From: Acetobacteraceae bacterium
GTDB taxonomy: Bacteria; Pseudomonadota; Alphaproteobacteria; Acetobacterales; Acetobacteraceae
Assembly (NCBI GenBank): GCA_025360065.1
Contig: JANYCX010000179.1
Location: 1-35,390, forward strand
DNA: 35,390 nucleotides
Direction: 5' to 3'
Of this stretch, positions 27,548-35,390 are shown piece after piece. Positions within the stretch are counted from its first letter, which is position 1. Every line of letters begins with the position of its first letter. The position numbers and the translations under genes were made by a program. Under the pieces are notes generated by a model. That model was not told the DNA's origin and searched no databases. It worked only from the letters and a program-made list of their open reading frames with translations.

Positions 27548-29116
27548 ATGTCCGCAACTAAACCGAAACACCCTGCTATGAACGGGGCGGAAAGCCTTGT
27601 TCACACGTTGCTCGCCAGCGGAGTGGATACCTGCTTCGCCAATCCCGGCACCTCGGAAATGCATTTTGTCGCCGCGCTCGACCGGGTTCCCGGCATGCGA
27701 TGCGTGCTCGGCCTGTTCGAAGGCGTGGTCACCGGGGCCGCCGACGGCTATGCGCGCATCGCCGGCAAGCCAGCCGCGACCCTACTGCATTGCGGCCCCG
27801 GCCTCGCCAACGGCCTGGCCAATCTCCATAACGGCCGCCGCGCCAACACCATGATGGTCAACTGTGTCGGCGATCAGGCAACCTATCACCGCCCGCTCGA
27901 CGCGCCGTTGACCGCCGACACCGAAGGCCTCGCGCGCAGCGTGTCGGGCTGGGTGCGCACGGCGAGCAAAGCCGCCAATGTGGGCGCCGATGCAGCTGTC
28001 GCCGTCCAGGCCGCGCAGACCTCGCCCGGCCAGATCGCCACCCTGATCCTGCCGTCGGATACGTGCTGGGACGAAGGTGGTGTGGTCGCCGCACCATTGC
28101 CGATTCCTAAAGCCGCGATCGTCGATGGCCACGTGGTGCGCAATGCCGCCGCCGCCCTGCGCAATGGCAAGAAAACCCTGATGCTGCTCGGCAACGGCGC
28201 GCTTCGCACCGGACCGCTGGCGGATGCCACCAGGATCGCCGCCGCCCACGGCGCGATGCTGCTGGCGCAGGGCTCAAACGGCCGCATTGAACGAGGCGCG
28301 GGCCGTCATAAAATCGGGCGCATCCCCTATCCGGTGGATCAGGCAGTCGATCTGCTGAAGGATATCGAACAGATCATCCTGATTGGCGCCATCAAGCCGG
28401 TGATCTTCTTCGCCTATCCCAACAAGCCCGGCACCCCGGTCCCCGCCAACGCAGTGGTCCATATCCTGACCCGGCCGGACCACGACCAGGCTCAGGCACT
28501 GGCAGCCCTGGCCGAAGAGCTCGGCCAGCCCAAGGCGGTTCCGGTGCCGACCTATCAGGGCGGTGAGCTTGGCCGCGGCAAGATCACCAGTGAGGCATTC
28601 GCCGCATCCCTGGTGGTTCTACTGCCGGAAAACGCCATCGTTGCTGATGAGAGCGTGACCTTTGGTCGCTCAATCTGGCCGATCACCATGAACGCCCGCG
28701 CGCATGATTGGCTGACCGTGACCGGTGGCGCCATCGGGGGCGGCATCCCGATGGCAACCGGCTGCGCCGTGGCTGCTCCCAACCGCCGCGTGGTTAACCT
28801 CCAAGCCGACGGATCAGCGCTTTACACCATTCAAGGCCTTTGGACCCAAGCACGGGAGAAGTTGGATGTCACTACCGTGATCTTCTCCAACCGGAAATAC
28901 CAGATCCTGTTGGGCGAGCTTGCAAATGTCGGCGCCAATCCCGGCCGCACCGCGCTCGATATGATGGATCTCGGCAACCCCGACATGGATTTCGTCAAGA
29001 TCGCTAACGGCTTTGGCGTTGATGCGGCACGTGCCGACACCATGGAGCAATTTAACGACCTGTTCGCCCAGTCGCTGAACCGCAAGGGTCCCTACGTCAT
29101 CGAATTGATGACCTGA
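27548..29116 (+). CDS. Thiamine-pyrophosphate-dependent acetolactate synthase large subunit-like protein
   Basis: NGAESLVHTLLASGVDTCFANPGTSEMHFVAALDRVPGMRCVLGLFEGVVTGAADGYARIAGKPAATLLHCGPGLANGLANLHNGRRA; C-terminal LQADGSALYTIQGLWTQAREKLDVTTVIFSNRKY TPP-binding region. Confidence 0.92.
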   Translation: MSATKPKHPAMNGAESLVHTLLASGVDTCFANPGTSEMHFVAALDRVPGMRCVLGLFEGVVTGAADGYARIAGKPAATLLHCGPGLANGLANLHNGRRANTMMVNCVGDQATYHRPLDAPLTADTEGLARSVSGWVRTASKAANVGADAAVAVQAAQTSPGQIATLILPSDTCWDEGGVVAAPLPIPKAAIVDGHVVRNAAAALRNGKKTLMLLGNGALRTGPLADATRIAAAHGAMLLAQGSNGRIERGAGRHKIGRIPYPVDQAVDLLKDIEQIILIGAIKPVIFFAYPNKPGTPVPANAVVHILTRPDHDQAQALAALAEELGQPKAVPVPTYQGGELGRGKITSEAFAASLVVLLPENAIVADESVTFGRSIWPITMNARAHDWLTVTGGAIGGGIPMATGCAVAAPNRRVVNLQADGSALYTIQGLWTQAREKLDVTTVIFSNRKYQILLGELANVGANPGRTALDMMDLGNPDMDFVKIANGFGVDAARADTMEQFNDLFAQSLNRKGPYVIELMT

Positions 29117-29118
29117 AC

Positions 29119-30963
29119 ATGGCGCGTGCCCCAGTTGAAAAATCCCACCACATAAACTTTTGGTACATCACCGCAGCGATGTTCGCGGTGTTGATGTTCC
29201 AGAGTTTTTATCAGGCAAGCAACCGCCCAGGCCCGATCCCGTATAGCCGCTTCCAGTCCTTGCTGGCCGGCGACCGGATTGCCGAGATCAGCATCACCGC
29301 CAACCTAATTAGCGGCACCTTGAAGACCGCCGAGCCGGACGGGCTGAAAGATTTTGTCACCACACGGGTCGATCCCGATCTGGCGACGAGCCTCGACAAG
29401 CATGGCGTGACCTATACCGGGGTCATCGCCAGCACTTGGCTGCGCGATGTGCTGTCATGGGTTGTGCCGGTGGCGATGTTCGCCGGCGTCTGGTTCTTCA
29501 TGATCCGCCGTTTGGGGCAGGGCGGCATTGGTGGCGGGTTGATGTCGATCGGCAAAAGCCGCGCCAAGATTTATGTTGATACAGATACCAAAGTCACCTT
29601 CGCCGATGTTGCTGGCGTGGACGAAGCCAAAATCGAGCTGGTCGAGATTGTCAATTTCCTCAAGGACCCAAAATCCTACGGCAGGCTTGGCGGCCGATCG
29701 CCCAAGGGCGTGCTGCTGATCGGCCCCCCGGGTACCGGCAAGACTTTGCTGGCGCGCGCGGTCGCCGGTGAAGCCAGCGTGCCGTTCTTTTCCATCACAG
29801 GGTCCGAATTCGTTGAGATGTTTGTGGGCGTTGGTGCGGCACGGGTGCGCGATTTGTTCACCCAGGCGCGAGAACATGCCCCGGCAATTATTTTCATCGA
29901 TGAACTCGACTCGCTTGGCCGCGCCCGTGGCAGTGGCGGGTTTTCCGGGGGGAATGACGAGAAGGAGCAAACCCTCAATCAATTGCTTGCCGAACTCGAT
30001 GGTTTCGATGCCCGCAGCGGACTGGTATTGCTGGCGGCAACCAATCGGCCGGAAATTCTCGACCCGGCGCTGCTGCGTGCCGGTCGTTTCGATCGCCAAG
30101 TGCTGGTTGATCGGCCGGACCGGGCGGGCCGCGTGCAAATCCTGGCGCTTCACCTGAAAAAATCCCAACTCGGCGTCGATGTCGAACCCGGACAGATCGC
30201 CGCCCTGACCCCCGGCTTTACCGGTGCTGACCTCGCCAATCTGGTGAACGAGGCGACCTTGCTGGCCACGAGGCGCAATGCCGACGCAGTGGAGATGGAG
30301 GATTTCAACAATGCGGTTGAACGAATTGTTGCGGGCCTGGAAAAACGCAACCGGCTGATCAACCCGATGGAACGCCGGATTGTTGCCTATCACGAACTCG
30401 GCCATGCCTTTGTTGGACTTGCGTTGCCGGGCACCGATGTCGTCCATAAGGTCTCGATCATTCCGCATGGCGTAGGTGCGCTGGGCTACACCATTCAACG
30501 CCCGACTGAAGATCGTTATCTGATGACGCGCGGCGAACTCGAGTGCAAAATGGCTGCTTTGCTGGGCGGACGGGCGGCCGAAATGGTGGTCTTTGATGAG
30601 GTCTCGACTGGGGCGTCCGACGATCTCGCCCGGGTGACCGACATCGCGCGCGCCATGGTGCTGCAATACGGAATGTCGGACGCATTGGGCAACGTGTCGT
30701 ACGATCGTGACCGCACCCCGTTCCTGCAACCCGAGATGAAAATGCCGCAGGAACGCAGCTATGGCGATCGCACCGCCGACGCGGTAGATGGCGCGGTGCG
30801 TGCGCTCATAGATAATGCCCTTGCGCGGGCGGTGGCGATTTTGCGCGCCAATCGGGCCGTGCTGGACCGGGCGGCCACGGCGTTGCTGGCAACAGAAACG
30901 CTGAACGGGGACCAGATTGAGGCGCTGCGGCAAGAAATCGTGAAACCGGACTTGGCGCCTTAG
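29119..30963 (+). CDS. ftsH: FtsH-family AAA+ zinc metalloprotease (paralog-like, HELGH active site)
   Basis: [26 protein letters not shown] region [70 protein letters not shown]. Confidence 0.93.
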   Translation: MARAPVEKSHHINFWYITAAMFAVLMFQSFYQASNRPGPIPYSRFQSLLAGDRIAEISITANLISGTLKTAEPDGLKDFVTTRVDPDLATSLDKHGVTYTGVIASTWLRDVLSWVVPVAMFAGVWFFMIRRLGQGGIGGGLMSIGKSRAKIYVDTDTKVTFADVAGVDEAKIELVEIVNFLKDPKSYGRLGGRSPKGVLLIGPPGTGKTLLARAVAGEASVPFFSITGSEFVEMFVGVGAARVRDLFTQAREHAPAIIFIDELDSLGRARGSGGFSGGNDEKEQTLNQLLAELDGFDARSGLVLLAATNRPEILDPALLRAGRFDRQVLVDRPDRAGRVQILALHLKKSQLGVDVEPGQIAALTPGFTGADLANLVNEATLLATRRNADAVEMEDFNNAVERIVAGLEKRNRLINPMERRIVAYHELGHAFVGLALPGTDVVHKVSIIPHGVGALGYTIQRPTEDRYLMTRGELECKMAALLGGRAAEMVVFDEVSTGASDDLARVTDIARAMVLQYGMSDALGNVSYDRDRTPFLQPEMKMPQERSYGDRTADAVDGAVRALIDNALARAVAILRANRAVLDRAATALLATETLNGDQIEALRQEIVKPDLAP

Positions 30964-31001
30964 CTCGTCGCCTGCAATACTCGCCGGGGAAACGGCCCGG
31001 A

Positions 31002-32039
31002 TCAAATCGTGACCCAGGCGCCGTCCTGCCGTGCACTGGCCAGAATGGCGTGCAGCGCGCCGGCGGTGTCGAGGGATTCCGCCTCAGTCGCGCCATTCCA
31101 TTCGCTGGCACCCAGCCGGATCATCCGGGCAAAACTTTCGCCTTCCGCGCGGAAGCCGTCGCCGCCCGGTAGTTCCTCGGTTTCGAACGGCACGGTGCCC
31201 GGCACACCACGCTTGATCCGCAACGATAATTTTCCGCTCTCGGGGGCATGGTTGCTGTAGCCGGTTTCGATCACCCCGCCATCGCCAATCACCACGGCGT
31301 GGCGGTGCATGGCGGTGGCCATGCTGCAGGTGATTTGCGCAATCGCGCCGCCGTCGAATTCGATGGTTGCGGCCACGGTCTGATCGACGCCGCTTTGCGT
31401 CCATTTTGCCGTTGCCATCGCGCGGATCGGCCGCCTGCCCATCGCCAGACGCACAAAGCTCATCGCATAGGTGCCGGCATCAAGCAGGCCCCCGCCAGCG
31501 CGTGCGGGATCGAGGCGAATATTGGCCGGATTGCCGACCGCCGCGCCGTCTGGGGTCACAAGTCGGAAGCCGAACGCGGCTGTTACCAACTGCACTTTGC
31601 CTATTGCGCCTTCAGCCAGAAGGGCGCGCACCCGCAAGGTCTGTGGTTGCGACATATAGGGATAGGCCTCAACCACATGGACCCCGTATTGCCGTCCGGC
31701 ATCGAACATCGCCCGTGCTTCGGCGACCCCCACCGAGAAGGGCTTTTCGCACAATACATGCTTGCCGGCGGCCGCTGCCTTGATGGTCCATTCGGCATGC
31801 AGATCGTTCGGCAGCGGGTTGTAGATCGCGTCGATCTCGGGGTCGGCAAGCAACGCTTCGTAAGACCCGTGGAAGCGTGGAATGCCCATTTCGGCGGCAA
31901 AGGCGGCAGCCTTGTCGGCACTGCGGCTGGCAATTGCTGCAACTGTTGCGTAGCCCGATCCGGCAAGCCCGTGGATCAGGGAACGGGCGATGTTGGCAGC
32001 GCCCAGCACACCGTAACGAACCGGAAGGAAAACAGTCAT
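31002..32039 (-). CDS. Gfo/Idh/MocA family NAD(P)-dependent oxidoreductase
   Basis: VRYGVLGAANIARSLIHGLAGSGYATVAAIASRSADKAAAFAAEMGI...CEKPFSVG. Confidence 0.94.
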   Translation of the reverse strand: MTVFLPVRYGVLGAANIARSLIHGLAGSGYATVAAIASRSADKAAAFAAEMGIPRFHGSYEALLADPEIDAIYNPLPNDLHAEWTIKAAAAGKHVLCEKPFSVGVAEARAMFDAGRQYGVHVVEAYPYMSQPQTLRVRALLAEGAIGKVQLVTAAFGFRLVTPDGAAVGNPANIRLDPARAGGGLLDAGTYAMSFVRLAMGRRPIRAMATAKWTQSGVDQTVAATIEFDGGAIAQITCSMATAMHRHAVVIGDGGVIETGYSNHAPESGKLSLRIKRGVPGTVPFETEELPGGDGFRAEGESFARMIRLGASEWNGATEAESLDTAGALHAILASARQDGAWVTI

Positions 32040-32170
32040 TGCAACACCTTTCTGATTGGTTCACCGCACGATCTACCCTCGTACTGCGTCGAGGAAGAAT
32101 TCGATGAACGCTTTTTTTCATGCTATCTCAGTCCGTCAGTAATGGACAGCAAGATCGGCGCCCAACTCCC

Positions 32171-32905
32171 ATGACCAGGGTCACACAATCTGTGGCAATC
32201 ATTTTCGATGTTGACGGGGTAATCCTCGACTCGCCACACGAACAGGCGTGGCGTGCGGCGTTGGTGGGCTTTGCCGATCCCGCCAGGTTCACCAGCGCAT
32301 TCTACCAGCGCGTGGTCGCCGGCAAGCCACGCCGCGACGGTGCGATTGCGGCACTGGCGGAACTCGGCGTGCCGAATGCCGCAGCACGCGCAGTGGACTA
32401 TGCGGCCCACAAGCAGGCCCTGATGCAGGACCTGATCGCGGCAGGATCGTTCACTGTCTACCCCGATGCGTTACGCGCCGTGCATCGCCTGCAAGGCCTG
32501 GGTTATGTGCTCGCAGTCGCGTCCTCCTCGAAAAACGCCAATGCCATGCTGGGTAAAATCACTGCCGGCCCAGGCCGCACATTGCGTGAGATGTTCACCG
32601 TCAACATCTGCGGTCGCGACTTGCCACACGGCAAGCCCGATCCGGCGATCTTCCTGCTTGCCGCGGCCGAGGCCGGCGTGGCACCGGCGTCCTGCCTGGT
32701 GGTGGAAGACGCACCCTCCGGCATTCTGGCCGCCAAGGCCGGTGGCATGGCAGCCCTGGGCATTGCCCGCCATGACGATGCCCCCCCGCTACGCCTGGCC
32801 GGTGCCGATCTGGTGGTGGCCGATTTGGACGAATTGGCCGATGATATGGTTCCGGCAATCCTCGCGACCGCACAAGGACAAGGCAACCATGCAGACCGTG
32901 TTTGA
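32171..32905 (+). CDS. HAD hydrolase, beta-phosphoglucomutase-like
   Basis: AIIFDVDGVILDSPHEQAW; AVASSSKN; HGKPDPAIFLLAAAEAGVAPASCLVVEDAPSGILAAKAGGM; overlaps the downstream GH65 gene. Confidence 0.88.
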   Translation: MTRVTQSVAIIFDVDGVILDSPHEQAWRAALVGFADPARFTSAFYQRVVAGKPRRDGAIAALAELGVPNAAARAVDYAAHKQALMQDLIAAGSFTVYPDALRAVHRLQGLGYVLAVASSSKNANAMLGKITAGPGRTLREMFTVNICGRDLPHGKPDPAIFLLAAAEAGVAPASCLVVEDAPSGILAAKAGGMAALGIARHDDAPPLRLAGADLVVADLDELADDMVPAILATAQGQGNHADRV

Positions 32906-35177
32906 CCCAAACGCCGATCCGGCCTGGCGCCTGGACGTCGTCGGCTACGATCCGTCGCGAGAAAGCGATGTCGAGGCGCGATTGGCGATCGGCAACGGCT
33001 TGCTTGGGGTGCGGGCCGCCCGTTCGGTGGGGCGCAGCCCGATGTGGTTGTCGTGGACCCATAACATGGCCGCAACATCCTGGCCGCGCACCTATGTTGC
33101 CGGCCTGTTTGATACCCCCGACATCGAACCCCCCGTGCCGGCGCTGATGCCGGCGGCCGATTGGCTGCGGGTCAATATCCGCCTTAACGATTTGCCGGTG
33201 CAATTGCGTGCAGCCAACTTGCTGTCCCAGCGCCGTAGCCTGGACATGCGGCGCGGGGCATTGCTCGAAGATATCCTGCTCACCATTGGCCCAGGCCTGG
33301 TGGTGCGGATTTCCACCCTGCGGATCGCGTCCCAATCGCAACGGGCAATCGGTCTGCAATTGGTCCGCCTGCAAATTGAAACCGCTGGGGTTGCGGTGTG
33401 GCTGGAGGCTAGTTTCGATCAGGCGCTGATGGGCCTGGACATGGAGCAGTTGACCGCCAATCTCGGCGTCTGGGCAACGTGGCAATCGGGCAAGCGTCTG
33501 GCGATGGCAGGAGCCGCAGGCCTGACAGTGGCTGATGTAATAGTTGCGCCATCGGATCAGGATAATCTGCAATGGGAATGGAACTGCATCGGCGGCCCGA
33601 CGCAGGACATATTTCTGTGGCGTCTGGCCGCAGTCGCGCGCAGTGACCGCCGCCAGGATGATCCAGGCCCGGCCGCCCAGGCCGCGCTGGCCATGGCGCA
33701 GCGGCGGGGCTGGCAGGAAATCCTCGCCGCACATGTTGCCGCCTGGGCAGACCGGTGGGAGGCCGCCGATATCCGTATCGAAGGCGATCCTGTCGCCCAG
33801 CAGGCCTTGCGCTTTGCCATGTATCACCTGATCAGCGCCGCCAACCCGCAGGACGACCATGTCTCCATCGGTGCACGCGGCCTGACCGGAGACAGCTATC
33901 TTGGCCATGTCTTTTGGGACACCGAAATCTACGCCCTGCCATTCTATGTCGCAGCCTGGCCGGATGCGGCGCGCAGCCTGATGATGTATCGTTATCGCAC
34001 CATATCCGGAGCGCGCGCCAAAGCCGCCGCAATGGGCTATCGCGGCGCGATGTATGCCTGGGAATCCGCCGATAGCGGGGTCGAAACCACCCCCGAATTC
34101 ATCAACGGCGCCGATGGTAAGCCGGTTGCGGTGCTGACCGGCAAGCAGGAGCAGCACATTACCGCCTGTGTCGCCTACGCAGTGTGGCACTATTGGCGGA
34201 ACAGCGGCGATGACGGCTTTCTGCACGCCGCCGGCGCCGAAATCCTGCTCGAAACCGCGCGCTTCTGGGCCAGTCGCATCACCCAGGATGCGGATGGGCG
34301 CGGCCATATAAACGGCGTGATTGGCCCGGACGAGTATCACGAAACCGTCGACGACAACGCCTTCACCAACCAGATGGCGCGTTGGAACATTTTGCGCGGA
34401 TTGGAAATTGCGAGCCTCCTCGGCGATGTTTGGAAATTGCACTGGGAACCGCTGGCGATGCGGCTGGGCCTGGAGGAGCCTGAGCTGACAGCCTGGCAAC
34501 AGGCCGCCGACAGCCTGGTCACCGGAATGGACCCCGCCACCGGCCTGATCGAACAATTCGCTGGATTTCATAGCCTGGAAGACATCGACCTCGCGCCCTA
34601 TGCCGCGCGCCAGGTGCCGATGGATGTCGTGCTCGGGCGCAGCCGCATTCAGCAATCCAAAATCGCCAAACAGGCCGATGTCGTGGCATTGCTGGGTTTG
34701 TTGCCGGAAGATTATTCGCCCGCCGTGCAGGCGGTGAATTTCGCCTATTACGAACCGCGCTGCGGCCATGGCAGCTCGCTCAGCCGGGTGATGCACGCCC
34801 TGGTGGCAGCCCGGCTTGGCAATGCTGAACTGGCGTTGCGCTACTTCCACGAAAGTGCCGCGATCGATCTGTCCGATGGTGCCGGCGGCAGCGCGGGCGG
34901 GGTGCATATCGCAACCCTCGGCGGGCTCTGGCAGGTGGCGGTGCACGGTTTCGCCGGCATCGCCAATGGCGACAACGCGCTGATCATCGCGCCGAACCTG
35001 CCGGCAACCTGGCAAAGCCTCGAATTCCTGCTGCGCTGGCAAAGGCGCTGCGTGCGAGTGCGGATTGCCCACATCGCACCGAAAGTGATGGTGACGCTGG
35101 TCGATGGCGCGCCAATGCAGGTGGAAATCGGCGGCACCCGACAGGAGCTGCGGGTTGGGGCGCCGGTGGAAGGGTAA
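32889..35177 (+). CDS. Glycoside hydrolase family 65 protein (disaccharide phosphorylase-like)
   Basis: SDVEARLAIGNGLLGVRAA; GDSYLGHVFWDTEIYALPF; GHINGVIGPDEYHETVDDNAFTNQMARWNI (catalytic Glu context); YYEPRCGHGSSLSRVMHALVAARLGNAELALRYFHESAAIDL. Confidence 0.92.
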   Translation: MQTVFDPNADPAWRLDVVGYDPSRESDVEARLAIGNGLLGVRAARSVGRSPMWLSWTHNMAATSWPRTYVAGLFDTPDIEPPVPALMPAADWLRVNIRLNDLPVQLRAANLLSQRRSLDMRRGALLEDILLTIGPGLVVRISTLRIASQSQRAIGLQLVRLQIETAGVAVWLEASFDQALMGLDMEQLTANLGVWATWQSGKRLAMAGAAGLTVADVIVAPSDQDNLQWEWNCIGGPTQDIFLWRLAAVARSDRRQDDPGPAAQAALAMAQRRGWQEILAAHVAAWADRWEAADIRIEGDPVAQQALRFAMYHLISAANPQDDHVSIGARGLTGDSYLGHVFWDTEIYALPFYVAAWPDAARSLMMYRYRTISGARAKAAAMGYRGAMYAWESADSGVETTPEFINGADGKPVAVLTGKQEQHITACVAYAVWHYWRNSGDDGFLHAAGAEILLETARFWASRITQDADGRGHINGVIGPDEYHETVDDNAFTNQMARWNILRGLEIASLLGDVWKLHWEPLAMRLGLEEPELTAWQQAADSLVTGMDPATGLIEQFAGFHSLEDIDLAPYAARQVPMDVVLGRSRIQQSKIAKQADVVALLGLLPEDYSPAVQAVNFAYYEPRCGHGSSLSRVMHALVAARLGNAELALRYFHESAAIDLSDGAGGSAGGVHIATLGGLWQVAVHGFAGIANGDNALIIAPNLPATWQSLEFLLRWQRRCVRVRIAHIAPKVMVTLVDGAPMQVEIGGTRQELRVGAPVEG

Positions 35178-35184
35178 GGAAGGT

Positions 35185-35208
35185 CTTCTTTGTTTGAAAA
35201 CAAAGAAG
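35185..35208. repeat. Perfect 11-bp inverted repeat with GA centre
   Basis: CTTCTTTGTTT-GA-AAACAAAGAAG, 7 bp after the GH65 stop codon. Confidence 0.85.
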
Positions 35209-35253
35209 CAAAAAAACTTTATGACGTGTTGCCGTGCATCCATCCGCGCCGCC

Positions 35254-35320
35254 TTTGTCATTGCGAACCCTTGTGAAGCAATCCATCTGGCTTGGTATAA
35301 TTACGATATCGTAACAAAGT
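35254..35320. repeat. Candidate dispersed intergenic repeat (REP-like) with palindrome TTACGATATCGTAA
   Basis: TTTGTCATTGCGAACCCTTGTGAAGCAATCCATCTGG resembles the widespread TCATTGCGA...GAAGCAATCC element; followed by palindrome TTACGATATCGTAA (35301-35314). Confidence 0.5.
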
Positions 35321-35390
35321 AAGCACAAAGAAACCCCGTCCTTAACCCTCCGAAATTTGAGAAACCGGCACCCCAACCACCCCAGCCGGG

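Noticed and set aside
29455-31005. 516-aa minus-strand ORF
   Set aside because: Antisense shadow of ftsH, no recognisable family.
32466-32888. N-terminal extension of the GH65 ORF in the track
   Set aside because: This part reads an alternate frame of the HAD gene (RPRPAWHRRP...); GH65 homology begins at ATG 32889.
35185-35220. Intrinsic terminator for GH65
   Set aside because: Hairpin is A/T-rich and followed by A tract (CAAAAAAAC), not a T tract, on the + strand.
32601-35261. 886-aa minus-strand ORF
   Set aside because: Antisense shadow of the GH65 gene; low-complexity H/Q/R-rich translation.

Overview
GC-rich window with alphaproteobacterial (sphingomonad-like) gene content. I judged taxonomy from protein families only. 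The left ~10 kb is part of an XrtA/PEP-CTERM exopolysaccharide locus: a Wza-like export lipoprotein (partial, minus strand), a TIGR03013-type sugar transferase, histidine kinase PrsK, sigma54-type regulator PrsR, TPR protein PrsT and a GT4 glycosyltransferase. No exosortase gene is inside the window. The remainder holds housekeeping and accessory genes: DUF1489, a PfkB kinase, a serine-glyoxylate-type aminotransferase, a ferredoxin with a cysteine-dioxygenase-like cupin, VapBC, an enoyl-CoA hydratase, a Mg2+ P-type ATPase, MAPEG, NUDIX, a histidine phosphatase, a Tim44-like protein, MltA, a solitary DPPY-type methyltransferase, an Fe-S photolyase/cryptochrome with DUF2256, an SDR, a PEP-CTERM putative metalloprotease, a TPP enzyme with an FtsH paralog, Gfo/Idh/MocA, and a beta-phosphoglucomutase-like HAD with a GH65 phosphorylase. 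There are two tRNA genes (an atypical Val-UAC-like one and Arg-CCG). No CRISPR array, transposase or prophage module is evident. The least explained signals are: a ~400 nt structured leader upstream of the sugar transferase with two mutually exclusive hairpins; a head-to-head photolyase/DUF2256 pair with only 15 bp between start codons; an orphan MTase coupled to mltA; a TPP-enzyme/FtsH operon; and helically phased direct repeats upstream of vapBC. None of these proves a new system; they are the best leads.
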